In this document: one piece after another, positions 26,923-37,456 of the stretch
Layout: each line of letters opens with the position of its first letter
Position numbering within the stretch: position 1 is the first letter of the stretch
Source: JBHJGS01 sp050331575
Lineage (GTDB): Bacteria; Pseudomonadota; Alphaproteobacteria; Sphingomonadales; Rhodothalassiaceae
Assembly: GCA_050331575.1 (NCBI GenBank)
Contig: JBHJGS010000027.1
Location: forward strand, 1 to 64,000
Length of the DNA stretch: 64,000 bases
Direction of reading: 5' to 3'
Program-made: the position numbers and the translations under genes
The notes under the pieces: generated by a model
Told to the model about the DNA's origin: nothing
Seen by the model: only the letters and a program-made list of their open reading frames with translations
The model's database searches: none

Positions 26923-27951
26923 CTAGCGCCGGGCTGCCGCGGCGATTTCGATTAAGGTGCGGTGGCACATGGCTTGATCCGGCAGGCCGGTGGATTTGGC
27001 GGCGATCTCTGCATGCATGAGCTTGACCAGCGCGCGTGCCAAAAGGCCCGACGGCCAGCGCCGGGCATCGCGGATCAAGCCATCGCGCTCCTTCCAGAAG
27101 GGCGGCGGGGCCAGCTTGGCGCAGGCCGCCGCGGCATCCAGGCCCTGAGCCATGTGCGCGCGCATAAGATGCAAGCGCTGTAGCCGTATCGTCAGAATGC
27201 GCAGGATCGCCACCACGCTTTCGCCGGCGGCAAAGGCTCGTTCCAGCGGCGCATCCAAGCGCGCGGCCTGCCCGGCCGTGACCAGCTCGGCAATCGTCTG
27301 CAGGGTCAGCGCCGAGCCGTCACCGACGCAGGCCTGGGCATCGTCCAGGCTGACCCGCCGATCAGCCGCCCCTTCCTTATAGAGAACCAGCTTATCCAGC
27401 TCATTGCGGGTCAGCGCGCGGTCACTGCCCAGATGGCTTTGCAGATAAGCGATGGCATCGGCATCGGGGATCAGATCTGCCTGGCGCAGCACCTGGCGGA
27501 TCAGGCCGTCCAGGTCCGCGGCCTCATCAGGAAAGCAGGCGATGGCCAGGATATCGCTGCGTTTTTCCGCCAGCTTGCGCAGCTTGGATTTGGCCGACAA
27601 CTCCCCGGCCACCAGCAGCACAAGCGCGTCGGCCTGCGGCCCGTCCAAGGCGGCCTCCACAGACGCCAAGGCGCTGTCCGCCGCGCCATCCAGGCGGATC
27701 AGCCGGCGGCCCGGGCTGAAGGACAGGGCGGCGCGCTCATCGGCCAGGCGCGCGGCGTCCGCGGCCAGATCCTCCGCATTCAATCGGATATGGCGGAACG
27801 GATCGTCCGGCCCGCCCAGCACCTGCTTGGTGAAGGCTCCGGCATATTCGCGGATCATGCCATCATCGCGGCCGTAGATGAGCACGGCGCGGATGCTCGG
27901 ATCCAGCCGCTTGATCGCTGCGGCGGCCTGCGCCTTGTTGGCCTTGGTCAT
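26923..27951 (-). CDS. holA: DNA polymerase III delta subunit
   Basis: The protein has 342 residues. Delta opens the sliding clamp as part of the clamp loader. Family features are an N-terminal RecA-like fold without a Walker A (ILIYGRDDGMIREYA-like start, here VLIYGRDDGM) and the helical C-terminal collar region (AILRILTIRLQRLHLM). The ATG overlaps the lptE stop in ATGA. It is the last gene of the DUF3576-leuS-lptE-holA operon. Confidence 0.93.
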   Translation of the reverse strand: MTKANKAQAAAAIKRLDPSIRAVLIYGRDDGMIREYAGAFTKQVLGGPDDPFRHIRLNAEDLAADAARLADERAALSFSPGRRLIRLDGAADSALASVEAALDGPQADALVLLVAGELSAKSKLRKLAEKRSDILAIACFPDEAADLDGLIRQVLRQADLIPDADAIAYLQSHLGSDRALTRNELDKLVLYKEGAADRRVSLDDAQACVGDGSALTLQTIAELVTAGQAARLDAPLERAFAAGESVVAILRILTIRLQRLHLMRAHMAQGLDAAAACAKLAPPPFWKERDGLIRDARRWPSGLLARALVKLMHAEIAAKSTGLPDQAMCHRTLIEIAAAARR

Positions 27952-28451
27952 GGCCCCCGGGCGTCCAGCTCGGCTGCGGCGATGCGTGCGACAATGTCCG
28001 CCACCAACGTCTGCGCGGCTTCCTCGCGCGCGTCCTGGCGGGTGGCGAAGGCGGCGAAATCGGATTGGACCACGTCATAGGCGACCAGCGCGCGCGCCTC
28101 GCCGGCCAGCACCGCCTCGCCGCTGGTCAGGTCCATCAGCCGGTAAAGAGCGGTCAGGCGCACCCGTTCGCGGGTGACCTCCCGGTCCGGCTCAAAGCCA
28201 TAGCCCTCGACCTCGTCGCTGAGCGCCACAACCAGTTCATAGGCCGGCCGGGCGGGCAGGCCGCGCGGCGTCAGCCGGTCGATCAGGGCATTGCGCACTT
28301 GCTGACCAAGCCTGTCCGGGATCGGCGCCACCACAATGTCGGCGGCCACCGGTGCTGCACCGAAGGACTGGCTGGCGTGCATCGGCCGAAACCCGCAGGC
28401 CGCCAGCCCCAGGCACAGCATCGGTACGGCCAGCGCCAGCACCCGGTTCAA
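27948..28451 (-). CDS. lptE: LPS assembly lipoprotein LptE
   Basis: The protein has 167 residues. The signal peptide ends in a lipobox [10 protein letters not shown]. LptE plugs the LptD barrel and helps insert lipopolysaccharide into the outer leaflet. The position between leuS and holA and the short mature domain ([34 protein letters not shown]) match alphaproteobacterial LptE. It overlaps both neighbours by four bases. Confidence 0.92.
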   Translation of the reverse strand: MNRVLALAVPMLCLGLAACGFRPMHASQSFGAAPVAADIVVAPIPDRLGQQVRNALIDRLTPRGLPARPAYELVVALSDEVEGYGFEPDREVTRERVRLTALYRLMDLTSGEAVLAGEARALVAYDVVQSDFAAFATRQDAREEAAQTLVADIVARIAAAELDARGP

Positions 28452-30994
28452 GGCGCCGCCACCACATTGACGATGCGGCCGGGCACGACGATGACCTTGC
28501 GGATCTGCTTGCCGTCGATCGCCTTGGACAGCCGCTCATTGGCCAGCGCCTGGGCCTCCAGCGCCTCGCGGCTGGCATCGCGGGCCACCTCGATGGTGTC
28601 CTTCAGCTTGCCGTTCAGTTGCAGCGCGATGGTCACCATGTCCTCCACCGTCAGGGCCGGGTCGAAGTCGGGCCAGGCCGCCTCGCTGATCAGCCCCTGG
28701 CCGCCCATGAACTGCCAAAGCTCTTCGGCCAGATGCGGCATCATCGGGCTGGTCAGCCGCACCAGCATGGTCAGCGCAAAATCGCGCACCGCAGTGTCGG
28801 CATCTTTGGCGGCGGTGATCGCATTGGCGAATTCGTACAGGCGGGCCACGGCACGGTTGAAGTGCAGCGCCTGCACGTCCTCGGTCACCGCCGCGATGGT
28901 CTTGTGCGTTTGTGCGACCAAGCGGTGGCCGGCCCCGGCCACCGCCTCGGCGGTGACGACGCGCGCCTGCGCCTCCATGATCATGCGGTAGAGCCGGTGG
29001 ACGAAGCGCCAGGCGCCTTCGATGCCCGATTCCGACCACAGAAAATCCCGTTCCGGCGGGCTGTCGGACAGCACGAACCAGCGCACCGTATCGGCACCGA
29101 ACTGGTCGATGATCTCATCGGGATCAACGACATTCTTCTTTGACTTGGACATCTTCTCCGCTGGCCCTTCCAGGACGCTCAGCCCGGTATCGGAGCGCAC
29201 CAGGCTGTTGTCCTCGCGCCGGCGGACCAGATGCGGCAGCACCCACTGGCCGTCACTGTCCTTGTAGGTGGTGTGGGTGACCATGCCTTGGGTGAACAGG
29301 CCGGCGAACGGCTCCTTCAGGCCGACATGGCCGCACTGCTTCAGCGCGCGCGTGAAGAAGCGGGCATAGAGCAGGTGCAAAATGGCATGCTCCACGCCGC
29401 CGATATATTGGTCCACCGGCATCCAATAGTCTGCTGCGTCCCGGTTGATCGGGGCCTCCGCGGTGGGGTCGCAGAAGCGCAGGAAATACCAGGCGCTGTC
29501 CACGAAGGTGTCCATGGTGTCCGTCTCGCGCCGTGCATCCCGCCCGCATTTCGGGCAGGCAATCTCAGCCCAGGTCGGATGGCGCAGCAGCGGATTGCCC
29601 GGCTCGTCGAAGCTGACATCCTCCGGCAGCACCACCGGCAGTTGGTCCCGCGGCACCGGCACGATGCCGCAGCTTGGGCAATGGATCACCGGGATCGGCG
29701 TGCCCCAATAGCGCTGGCGCGAGATGCCCCAGTCGCGCAGGCGGAAATTCACCTGCCGGGTACCCCACCCCTCCGATTCGGCCCGGTCGATCACGGCGGC
29801 CTTGGCGTCTTCCACGCTCAAGCCGTCCAGGAACTGCGACTGGGCCAGGCGGCCGGGGCCGGTATAGGCCTCACGCTCCACCGTGAAGCTGGCGGGATCT
29901 GCATCGTCCGGCACCACCACCGGTCGCACGCTCAGGCCATAGGCGCGGGCGAAATCCAGGTCGCGCTGGTCATGCGCGGGGCAGCCGAAAATCGCGCCGG
30001 TGCCATAGTCCATCAGCACGAAATTGGCCACGAACACCGGCAGGTCGATGCTCGGATCGAACGGGTGGCGCACTTTAAGACCGGTGTTGAAGCCGCGCTT
30101 GTCAGCCTTCTCCAAGGCCTCTTCGGAGGTGCCGGTGTGGCGGCATTCCTCGATGAAGGCGGCCAGTTCCGCTGTGTCCGCTGCCAGATCCGCGGCCAGC
30201 GGATGGTCTGCGGAAATCGCACAGAAGCTGGCGCCGAAAATGGTATCCGGGCGCGTGGTATAGACCTCAATGGTGCGATCGGTGTCGATGACATCGAAGG
30301 TGAAACGCAAACCTTCGGACCGACCGATCCAATTCTCCTGCATCAGCCGCACCTTGTCCGGCCAGCGATCCAGCGTCTGCAACTCCGCCAGCAGGTCCTC
30401 AGCAAAGGCGGTGATCTTCAGGAACCATTGGGTCAGCTTGCGCCGCTCGACAACGGCCCCGGAGCGCCAGCCGCGCCCATCGATCACCTGTTCATTGGCC
30501 AGCACGGTATGGTCGACCGGATCCCAGTTGACCCAGCTGTCCTTGCGATAGACCAGGCCCTGCTCCAGAAAATCCAAGAACAGCGCCTGTTCCTTGCCGT
30601 AATAGGCCGGATCGCAGGTGGCCAGTTCGCGGCTCCAGTCGATCGCCAGGCCGACGCGCTGCAGCTGCTGGCGCATGTGGGCGATATTGTCATAGGTCCA
30701 GTCGGCCGGATGCGCGCCGGTTTCCATCGCGGCGTTTTCCGCCGGCATGCCGAAGGCGTCCCAGCCCATCGGATGCAGCACATTGAAGCCGCGCGCCCGG
30801 TAGAACCGGGTCAGGACGTCGCCGATGGTGTAGTTGCGGACATGGCCCATATGCACCCGGCCCGAAGGGTAGGGGAACATCTCCAGGGCATAGAATTTGG
30901 GCCTGGTCGGGTCGATCTCGGCCTTGAAGCTGCCGGCACTCTCCCAGGCCCGGCGCCATTTGGCTTCCACCACCTTCGGATTATAGCGTTCCAT
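28448..30994 (-). CDS. leuS: Leucyl-tRNA synthetase
   Basis: The protein has 848 residues. It charges tRNA-Leu and edits norvaline and isoleucine. The HIGH-type motif lies in [19 protein letters not shown], the KMSKS motif in [15 protein letters not shown], and the editing domain ([16 protein letters not shown]) sits in the connective region. The zinc-type cysteines CPSCG and CPKCG are kept. Its start is seven bases from the DUF3576 stop, and its stop overlaps lptE. Confidence 0.97.
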   Translation of the reverse strand: MERYNPKVVEAKWRRAWESAGSFKAEIDPTRPKFYALEMFPYPSGRVHMGHVRNYTIGDVLTRFYRARGFNVLHPMGWDAFGMPAENAAMETGAHPADWTYDNIAHMRQQLQRVGLAIDWSRELATCDPAYYGKEQALFLDFLEQGLVYRKDSWVNWDPVDHTVLANEQVIDGRGWRSGAVVERRKLTQWFLKITAFAEDLLAELQTLDRWPDKVRLMQENWIGRSEGLRFTFDVIDTDRTIEVYTTRPDTIFGASFCAISADHPLAADLAADTAELAAFIEECRHTGTSEEALEKADKRGFNTGLKVRHPFDPSIDLPVFVANFVLMDYGTGAIFGCPAHDQRDLDFARAYGLSVRPVVVPDDADPASFTVEREAYTGPGRLAQSQFLDGLSVEDAKAAVIDRAESEGWGTRQVNFRLRDWGISRQRYWGTPIPVIHCPSCGIVPVPRDQLPVVLPEDVSFDEPGNPLLRHPTWAEIACPKCGRDARRETDTMDTFVDSAWYFLRFCDPTAEAPINRDAADYWMPVDQYIGGVEHAILHLLYARFFTRALKQCGHVGLKEPFAGLFTQGMVTHTTYKDSDGQWVLPHLVRRREDNSLVRSDTGLSVLEGPAEKMSKSKKNVVDPDEIIDQFGADTVRWFVLSDSPPERDFLWSESGIEGAWRFVHRLYRMIMEAQARVVTAEAVAGAGHRLVAQTHKTIAAVTEDVQALHFNRAVARLYEFANAITAAKDADTAVRDFALTMLVRLTSPMMPHLAEELWQFMGGQGLISEAAWPDFDPALTVEDMVTIALQLNGKLKDTIEVARDASREALEAQALANERLSKAIDGKQIRKVIVVPGRIVNVVAAP

Positions 30995-31000
30995 GATGCC

Positions 31001-31435
31001 CTATTCGTAGCTGGCCAGGCGGATCTGCCGCGCCCGCGTCAAGATCGCGTCTTCGATCTGCAGGCCGACCCGCGCCTGCACCGGTGCATTGACCCAGATG
31101 CCGGCCTGCTTTTCCTGGCGCAGAACCGACACGCGCACCGCATCCGCGCGCAATTCCTCGTCCAGCACGAACACGGTCAGCTTGAAACGCTCCTGCGGCG
31201 CATCGGGATTGGTGTACCAATCCGTCACGATCGCACCGGAGGCGCTGTCGACCTCGACCAGCGGCAGAAACGAGACGGTGTCCAGGGCGGCGCGCCACAG
31301 CAGGCCGTTGACACCGATCGCCCGTGTCTGGTCGGGCGCCACCCGGGCGGTCTTATTGGAACAGGCGCTGAGCAACAGCGCCGCCGCCAGCAGGACCACC
31401 CCACTGCGCAATACTCTTTTAACCACGCTACACAA
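31001..31435 (-). CDS. DUF3576 lipoprotein
   Basis: The protein has 144 residues. A lipoprotein signal (RSGVVLLAAALLLSACSNK) puts it in the envelope. The body (GVNGLLWRAALDTVSFLPLV, ITDWYTNPDAPQERFKL-like) matches DUF3576, a family found next to leuS in alphaproteobacteria. The residues FKLTVFVLDEELRADAVRVS suggest a small beta fold. Function unknown; the conserved operon with leuS and lptE hints at envelope assembly. First gene of the operon. Confidence 0.87.
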   Translation of the reverse strand: MCSVVKRVLRSGVVLLAAALLLSACSNKTARVAPDQTRAIGVNGLLWRAALDTVSFLPLVEVDSASGAIVTDWYTNPDAPQERFKLTVFVLDEELRADAVRVSVLRQEKQAGIWVNAPVQARVGLQIEDAILTRARQIRLASYE

Positions 31436-31700
31436 CCTTCATAAAAGACCGTCTTCGGTTCGCTCAGGCCCTGTCCTATACTCAGGCCGAAGGGGCTTTG
31501 GCCAGCGCTTCATCCGGCGTGCGTGCGGGAAAACCACAGCCGGTCGGAAAAGCGCGGGGCGCCGATCCCGCTGCTGTTGCAGGCGCGATCACGCTCGCTT
31601 AACTCCATTGTGTAAGAGTGTTGAAGGATTTTTTTGGGACCATCTCCAGCACAGCGCGTTATAAGATTGGACGTGCGGGAGAAGATCAAGGACTCAGGCC

Positions 31701-32453
31701 GTGACGAGGTGGACCGCAGGATGGATGGGCTTGTTGCTGGCAGCAGCGATGCTGCCGGTCGCTGCGCAGTCCGGCCAGTCCCCCGCCCCGGTTGAGCTGG
31801 ATTTGGACCAGTCCTTGTCGACCGATCAGGGCGAACACGAGCCGGGCTTTCTGTATCTGAAAGAGCCTCGCGTTGTGGTCACGCCGGGCCGGCAGGCTGA
31901 GGCGGCGCCGCGCGCGGCCTTGGCCGAGTCGGTGTTTGAAAATGTCCAGGGCGGCACGGTTGACCTGGTCTATCTGCCTAGAGGTGCGACCGAATTGCGC
32001 CAGGGCTTTGCCGTCTCGCTTTCTTCGCACAGCTTTGAAGAGCCGGCCCTGGCGTTCGGCGCGGCCGGCCCCGGAGGTCTGCCCCTGCAGGTCGGCTCCC
32101 GCCAGGTTGGGGTGTCGCTGGGATATTGGGGCTTCAATCTTGGCGCGGCCCTGCGCACGGACCAATTGTTTCTGGACGGCCGAGTCGATGGCGTGGATGT
32201 CGGGCTAGGCTATCAAATCGGCGGGTTTGCCACCAATGTCAGCGTCGGCGAATATCATCGCGATAAAGCCGAAGCGGGCTTCCTCAGTGCTTATTTCGAC
32301 AGCTTTTACAAGATGGAATTGGGCGCGTCCTATCGGGTCAACCGTCTGGTCCAATTCTCCGGCGGGGTTCAGTATCTGGACTTCCGCAACGTCTTTCTTG
32401 AAGAGCCTGGCGACGCCCAAAAATTGTTCCTGCGCGGCTCCTTCACCTTTTGA
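31701..32453 (+). CDS. Putative outer-membrane beta-barrel protein
   Basis: The protein has 250 residues from GTG; ATG at 31725 is an alternative. The signal peptide ends near PVAAQSGQ. The second half shows alternating strands with glycine and aromatic residues (VGVSLGYWGFNLGAALRTDQ, MELGASYRVNRLVQFSGGV) and ends in SFTF, a C-terminal phenylalanine as in outer-membrane barrels. The strands VDGVDVGLGYQIGGFATNVS resemble the last strands of general porins, but the protein is too short for a full 16-strand porin. It lies 83 bases before an ammonium transporter; porin-like genes often accompany amt genes, so a role in ammonium uptake is a reasonable guess. Confidence 0.7.
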   Translation: MTRWTAGWMGLLLAAAMLPVAAQSGQSPAPVELDLDQSLSTDQGEHEPGFLYLKEPRVVVTPGRQAEAAPRAALAESVFENVQGGTVDLVYLPRGATELRQGFAVSLSSHSFEEPALAFGAAGPGGLPLQVGSRQVGVSLGYWGFNLGAALRTDQLFLDGRVDGVDVGLGYQIGGFATNVSVGEYHRDKAEAGFLSAYFDSFYKMELGASYRVNRLVQFSGGVQYLDFRNVFLEEPGDAQKLFLRGSFTF

Positions 32454-32496
32454 TCCGTTTCAAGGCCTCTTGACCTGAGCGCCGATCCGGCCTTTG

Positions 32497-32514
32497 TTTT
32501 CGCACTTGCGAAAA
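32497..32514. promoter_or_regulatory. Perfect 18-bp palindrome before amt
   Basis: TTTTCGCA, CT, TGCGAAAA is a perfect inverted repeat ending 22 bases before the transporter ATG. It could be an operator, or a hairpin that tunes readthrough from the barrel gene. It does not match the NtrC site I know. Confidence 0.5.
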
Positions 32515-32536
32515 GACAGGCGAGGGGGATCGGCCT

Positions 32537-33865
32537 ATGAAGGCGCGTTTGGCGATTGCACTGGCGTTTGGTATGTCCGCACCGGCCGTGGCGGCATCGC
32601 CGGGGCAGGAAACCGCCTTCATCTTCAATACATTGCTGTTCCTTATGGCGGGCTTTCTGGTGATGTGGATGGCCGCCGGCTTTTGCATGCTGGAAGCAGG
32701 CCTGGTGCGCTCGAAGAATGTTGCCACCATGTGCCTGAAGAATATCGGCCTCTACGCCATCGCCGGCCTGGCCTATTATCTGATCGGCTATCGCTTGATG
32801 TATGATGGCGTCGATGGCGGGCTGCTGGGCAGCTTCGGCCTGTTTGTACCCGATGACGCCGCAGCGCTGGGTGGCGATTTCTCCGCGGGCTATGCGGCTG
32901 CGGCGGATTGGTTTTTCCAGATGGTGTTTGTCGCCACCGCCGCCTCCATCGTCTCCGGCACGTTGGCCGAGCGCATCAAGCTGGGCCCCTTCTTCATCTT
33001 CGTCGCGGTTCTCACCGCCCTGATCTATCCGCTACAGGGAGCGTGGAAATGGGGCGGCGGCTTTTTGGCGGCCGAGCCGTTCATCGCCATCGCCGGCGCG
33101 CCGTTCAACGATTTCGCCGGTTCCACCATCGTGCATTCCGCTGGCGGCTGGGCCGCTTTGATGGGCGCGATCCTGCTGGGCCCGCGGCTGGGCCGCTATG
33201 ATGCGCGCGGCCGGGTGCGGCCGATGCCCGGCTCGTCCATGCCGCTGGCGACCCTTGGCACCTTTATCCTGTGGCTGGGCTGGTTCGGCTTTAATGGTGG
33301 CAGCCAACTGGCCATGGGCAGCGGCGCCGACGCCGTGGCGATCGCGCGCATCTTCGTCAACACCAATATGGCAGCGGTTGGTGGCGTGCTGGCGACGATG
33401 GCGCTGGTCAAGCTGCGCTACGGCAAGGTTGATCTGACCATGGCGTTGAACGGGGCTTTGGCCGGTCTGGTGGCGATCACCGCGGAGCCGTTGACACCGC
33501 CGATCTGGGCAGCGGTGCTGATCGGGGCGGTCGGCGGCGGCTTGGTCGTCATGTTCGTGCCGCTGTTCGACCGCTGGCGCATCGATGATGTGGTCGGCGC
33601 CTTGTCGGTGCACCTGATCCCGGGCATCTGGGGCACGCTGGCGGTGGTTCTGACCAATCCGGAGGCGACAATTTTGGCGCAGGCCATTGGCATCCTCGTC
33701 ACTGCCCTTTGGGTCAGCCTGGCTTCAGCGGCGGTGTGGCTGGTGCTGAAAAGCCTGATCGGCTTGAGGCCGGCGCCGGAGCAGGAACTGGATGGCGGCG
33801 ACGTCAGCGAGCTGGGCTTGGAGGCCTATCCAGAATTTGGCACCCGCGCGCAAATGGCTGGATGA
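32537..33865 (+). CDS. amtB: Ammonium transporter (Amt/MEP family)
   Basis: The protein has 442 residues. A cleavable leader (MKARLAIALAFGMSAPAVAA) is followed by about eleven membrane helices. The Amt signatures are present: WMAAGFCMLEAGLVRSKN in the first helices, FNDFAGSTIVHSAGGWAA with the first pore histidine, and LSVHLIPGIWGT with the second. It conducts ammonium/ammonia into the cytoplasm. No glnK/PII gene accompanies it, which is unusual because Amt channels are usually paired with their PII regulator; a barrel protein precedes it instead. Confidence 0.94.
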   Translation: MKARLAIALAFGMSAPAVAASPGQETAFIFNTLLFLMAGFLVMWMAAGFCMLEAGLVRSKNVATMCLKNIGLYAIAGLAYYLIGYRLMYDGVDGGLLGSFGLFVPDDAAALGGDFSAGYAAAADWFFQMVFVATAASIVSGTLAERIKLGPFFIFVAVLTALIYPLQGAWKWGGGFLAAEPFIAIAGAPFNDFAGSTIVHSAGGWAALMGAILLGPRLGRYDARGRVRPMPGSSMPLATLGTFILWLGWFGFNGGSQLAMGSGADAVAIARIFVNTNMAAVGGVLATMALVKLRYGKVDLTMALNGALAGLVAITAEPLTPPIWAAVLIGAVGGGLVVMFVPLFDRWRIDDVVGALSVHLIPGIWGTLAVVLTNPEATILAQAIGILVTALWVSLASAAVWLVLKSLIGLRPAPEQELDGGDVSELGLEAYPEFGTRAQMAG

Positions 33866-33934
33866 CCGACCGGCTGGACCTGGCCGCGCCCCTCGTTTAC
33901 TCTTTGTTCCGATCGTCAAGCAGGGGAGGGGTCT

Positions 33935-36289
33935 GTGGCGCGGGCTGCGACACAGCAACAAGAGCGACCGTTTCTGCCGGCAAGCGTCGCAGCGTTTCTG
34001 CGGCGAACCGCCTGGCGTGGATTGGGGCTGATCAGCCTGGCAATCGGGCTGCTGCTGGCCGCGGCCTTGATCAGTTATGATCGGCTGGATCCCAGCTTCA
34101 CCACGGCAACGGACCAAGCGGTGCGCAATTGGCTGGGCGCGCCTGGGGCTTGGACGGCGGATTTTCTGCTGCAGACCTTGGGGTTCGCTACCTTTGCCCT
34201 GGTCCCGCCGCCGCTGGCCTGGGCGCTTCGGCTGGTGCGCCTCAAGCGGCTTCCCTGGTTCTGGACGCATGTTTTGATGATCCCGTGCGCCTGCCTTCTG
34301 CTGGCGCTGGCCCTCGCCGCTGCCGCTGCGGGCAATGGGCCGGCTGATACCGGTTTGGGCGGGATTGTCGGCGCCTTGAGCCTGTCCTGGCTGGTACAGG
34401 CGGCCGCGGCCTTGGGTCAGGCTCTGCCCAGCCTGCCCGTGGCGGTGATCGCTGCCGGCGCCGGTGCGGCCGCTTTATTGGCATCGCTGGGCATTCCGCT
34501 TCAGGAATGGCGCGCCGGGATGGACGGTCTGGTGCGGCAATCGGTGCGCATTGCGCGCGGGCTGGTCGGGGCTGTGCAAGCCGTGCGCCGAGTGCGTGGC
34601 AAGGCCGTGGCCCAGCGGCGCGAACCCACGGCCAAGCCGGTCCCGCGGAAGCGCAAGGCGCCGCCAAAGCCGGCCACGACTGCGCCGGTACAAGTTGCCG
34701 CCAAAGCCGCCAAGCGAGCCGATCGCTCAGCCCAGGGATCCTTGTTTCCGGCCGAAGACGGATTTCAGTTGCCGGCCTTGACCCTGTTGACCCGAGCCAC
34801 GCAGGCAGACCGGGCCCCCGAGCCTGAGGCGCTGCAGCAAAATGCACAGCTGTTGGAATCGGTGTTGCAGGATTTCGGCATTCAAGGCGAGATCGTCGCG
34901 GTTCGCCCCGGCCCGGTGGTCACGCTGTATGAGTTGGAACCCGCGCGCGGCACCAAATCGGCCCGCGTGATCGGTCTGGCCGATGATATCGCCCGGTCGA
35001 TGAGCGCGGTCTCAGCGCGCGTTGCGGTGATCCCCGGGCGCAATGCCATCGGCATTGAGCTGCCCAATCAGGATCGCCAGACCGTGCATCTGACGGAACT
35101 TCTGGCGTCCGCAGAGTTCGAGCGCTCGCGCGCGGCGCTGCCGATCATCATCGGCAAGGAGATCGGCGGCGCACCGGTGATCGCCGATCTGGCCAGCATG
35201 CCGCATCTGCTGGTCGCCGGCACCACCGGCTCGGGCAAATCGGTGGGACTGAATGCGATGATCTTGTCGCTGCTCTACCGCCTGCCGCCGGAGCGCTGCA
35301 AATTCATCATGGTCGATCCCAAGATGCTGGAATTGAGCATCTATGACGGCATCCCCAATCTGCTCACCCCCGTCGTCACCGAGGCGAAGAAGGCGGTGGT
35401 GGCGCTGAAATGGGCGGTGCGCGAGATGGAGGAACGCTATCGCGCCATGTCGCGCCTGGGCGTGCGCAATATCACCGCCTTCAACAAGCTGGTGGCCGAG
35501 GCGCGCAGCGAGGGCCGGCCGATCACCCGTCAGGTGCAGACCGGTTTTGACGAGGAGACCGGCGAGCCCTTGTATGAAACCCAGGAATTCGAGTTTGAGG
35601 CATTGCCGCTGATCGTCATCGTTATCGACGAGATGGCCGATTTGATGCTGGTGGCCGGCAAGGATGTCGAAGCCACGGTGCAGCGCCTGGCGCAGATGGC
35701 CCGGGCCGCCGGCCTGCATCTGATCATGGCGACCCAGCGGCCCTCCGTTGACGTGATCACCGGCACCATCAAGGCCAATTTCCCCACGCGCATCGCGTTT
35801 CAGGTCACCTCCAAGATCGACAGCCGGACGATCTTGGGCGAGCAGGGCGCCGAGCAATTACTGGGCAAGGGCGATTGTCTATTCATGGCCGGCGGCGGCC
35901 GCATCACCCGCGTGCACGGCGCCTTCGTGCCGGACGAGGATGTCGAAAAGGTCGTCAAGCATCTGAAGAAGCAGGGCGCGCCGGCCTATGTCGAGGCGGT
36001 GACCGAGGAGCCCGAGGGCGGTTTTGACAGCCCGTTCATCCCCGGCCCTGCCGATGAGGGCGGCGCCGGCGGCAGTGGCGCCTCCAATGAAGACAGCCTT
36101 TATGACAAGGCCGTCGATGTGGTGCTGCGCGACCGCCGCGTCTCCACCAGCTATATCCAGCGCCGCCTGCGCATCGGCTATAACAAGGCCGCCTCGCTGA
36201 TCGAGGAGATGGAGCAACAGGGCGTCATTTCCGCACCCAACCATGCCGGCAAGCGCGAGGTCCTGGTGCCGGAGCGAGAGGCGGAGTGA
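33935..36289 (+). CDS. ftsK: DNA translocase FtsK
   Basis: The protein has 784 residues from GTG at 33935. Four N-terminal membrane helices anchor it at the septum. A short basic, proline/alanine-rich linker follows (about 220-260), and then the motor: the alpha domain, Walker [11 protein letters not shown], Walker [13 protein letters not shown], and the C-terminal winged-helix gamma domain ([21 protein letters not shown]) that reads chromosome polarity sequences. It pumps sister chromosomes apart and helps XerCD at dif. The linker is much shorter than in E. coli, as is common in alphaproteobacteria. Confidence 0.96.
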   Translation: MARAATQQQERPFLPASVAAFLRRTAWRGLGLISLAIGLLLAAALISYDRLDPSFTTATDQAVRNWLGAPGAWTADFLLQTLGFATFALVPPPLAWALRLVRLKRLPWFWTHVLMIPCACLLLALALAAAAAGNGPADTGLGGIVGALSLSWLVQAAAALGQALPSLPVAVIAAGAGAAALLASLGIPLQEWRAGMDGLVRQSVRIARGLVGAVQAVRRVRGKAVAQRREPTAKPVPRKRKAPPKPATTAPVQVAAKAAKRADRSAQGSLFPAEDGFQLPALTLLTRATQADRAPEPEALQQNAQLLESVLQDFGIQGEIVAVRPGPVVTLYELEPARGTKSARVIGLADDIARSMSAVSARVAVIPGRNAIGIELPNQDRQTVHLTELLASAEFERSRAALPIIIGKEIGGAPVIADLASMPHLLVAGTTGSGKSVGLNAMILSLLYRLPPERCKFIMVDPKMLELSIYDGIPNLLTPVVTEAKKAVVALKWAVREMEERYRAMSRLGVRNITAFNKLVAEARSEGRPITRQVQTGFDEETGEPLYETQEFEFEALPLIVIVIDEMADLMLVAGKDVEATVQRLAQMARAAGLHLIMATQRPSVDVITGTIKANFPTRIAFQVTSKIDSRTILGEQGAEQLLGKGDCLFMAGGGRITRVHGAFVPDEDVEKVVKHLKKQGAPAYVEAVTEEPEGGFDSPFIPGPADEGGAGGSGASNEDSLYDKAVDVVLRDRRVSTSYIQRRLRIGYNKAASLIEEMEQQGVISAPNHAGKREVLVPEREAE

Positions 36290-36563
36290 GCGACGGGAGG
36301 AGCGAGCAGCGGCGGCGTTTGCGGCCTCGGCCCAAAAGCCGGCAACAGCTGGCGTGATGGGCTTGACTGTGAAGCTATGCATCCTGCGCATGGCTGACAT
36401 GTGAATGCCTGGGCTAGTGCCTCGACGCTCTGACGCTTACGTAAGCGTCAACATCGTTTCGGCGATGGCGCTCTTGTGCGCTGAATTGCGGGCTGCTTTT
36501 CCCCTCCCCTTGGCAGCTCGCGGTTTGGATGGAGCGCAACCTCCCTGTTTGACACGACAGACT
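36290..36563. other. Gap between ftsK and proC
   Basis: There is no open reading frame of note. It contains a perfect 20-bp palindrome and ends in a strong intrinsic terminator, both listed separately. Because the terminator is about 275 bases past the ftsK stop, a short untranslated RNA could be made here, but no known RNA family is recognised. Confidence 0.5.
36431..36450. promoter_or_regulatory. Perfect 20-bp palindrome TGACGCTTACGTAAGCGTCA
   Basis: There is no mismatch and no spacer. The form, GAC..TTACGTAA..GTC, resembles the operators of MerR-family regulators of acyl-CoA catabolism such as LiuR. No such gene lies next to it, so this link is tentative. A hairpin role is also possible, but no T run follows. 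Confidence 0.5.
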
Positions 36564-36597
36564 GCGGGTCTCCTAGTTTAGGGGCCCGCTTTTTTTT
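36564..36597 (+). terminator. Intrinsic terminator before proC
   Basis: The arms GCGGGTCTC and GGGGCCCGC form a nine-base-pair stem with two G-T pairs and a short loop, followed by eight T. It ends 16 bases before the proC ATG, so it ends ftsK or an RNA from the gap, or acts as an attenuator in the proC leader. Confidence 0.85.
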
Positions 36598-36613
36598 GTG
36601 CGCCAGGCCGGCT

Positions 36614-37456
36614 ATGACGGACACCATGATCGACGTGTCCCGTTTGTTCCGGCCCGAGGCACCCTTGGTGTTGATCGGATGCGGGCGTATGGCCGGCGCG
36701 CTGCTGGCGCGCTGGCGCTCATGCGGCTTGGACCGGGCCGCTGTCAGAGTGGTCGACCCCGCCGGGGCGCCCGAGGGCATCGCCGGCGTGTCTTGTGTCG
36801 CCGAGCTGCCCGATCGCGCCGCCGGCCTGCTGGTGTTGGCGGTTAAGCCGCAGAGCTTGGCTGCGGTGGCGCCGGCGATCCGTCAGCAGTGGCCGGAGCC
36901 TGTGCCGCTGGTATCGATCCTTGCCGGAACGCCCTTGGCAGCGCTGGAGCGGCAGCTCGGTCCGCGCCCCTTGATCCGGGCCATGCCCAACATACCCGCT
37001 CAAGTCGGCGCCGGCCTGACCGCCTTCATCGCAAATTCAAGCGGGCAGCGGCATAGCGATGCGGTGCGTGCATTGTTCGCATCCGCAGGCGCGGTGTTGC
37101 CGTTGCAAGACGAGGCGGCGATGGATGTGGTCACGGCGGTGTCGGGCAGCGGGCCCGCCTATCTGTTCCACGTCGCTGAGGCGCTGGCCGCGGCGGCCCG
37201 GACGGCAGGGTTGGACGCAGCGTCGGCTGCCTTGCTGGCGCGCCAGACGGTGGTGGGGTCGGCGCGCCTGTTGGAGCAGGATGAGCGGACGTTCCAAGCG
37301 CTGCGCGCGGAGGTGACCAGCCCCGGTGGGACCACCGCGGCGGGGTTGGCGGTTCTCATGGACGAGGACCGGCTGGAAAACCTAATGACCGAGACCGTTG
37401 CGGCGGCGGCAGCGCGCAGCCGCGCGTTGGGACAGGAAGGAGCAGGAGGGACATGA
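36614..37456 (+). CDS. proC: Pyrroline-5-carboxylate reductase
   Basis: The protein has 280 residues from MTDTMIDVSRLF. It makes proline from pyrroline-5-carboxylate with NAD(P)H. The Rossmann motif is LVLIGCGRMAGALL, and the family signatures AMPNIPAQVGAGLTAF, VSGSGPAYLFHVAEAL and EVTSPGGTTAAGL are all present. ATG at 36626 is an alternative start. A terminator lies directly upstream, so the promoter must lie between or within it. The stop overlaps the next start in ATGA. Confidence 0.94.
   Translation: MTDTMIDVSRLFRPEAPLVLIGCGRMAGALLARWRSCGLDRAAVRVVDPAGAPEGIAGVSCVAELPDRAAGLLVLAVKPQSLAAVAPAIRQQWPEPVPLVSILAGTPLAALERQLGPRPLIRAMPNIPAQVGAGLTAFIANSSGQRHSDAVRALFASAGAVLPLQDEAAMDVVTAVSGSGPAYLFHVAEALAAAARTAGLDAASAALLARQTVVGSARLLEQDERTFQALRAEVTSPGGTTAAGLAVLMDEDRLENLMTETVAAAAARSRALGQEGAGGT

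Noticed and set aside
29231..31444. 737-codon plus-strand frame
   Set aside because: It mirrors leuS; composition is that of an antisense frame.
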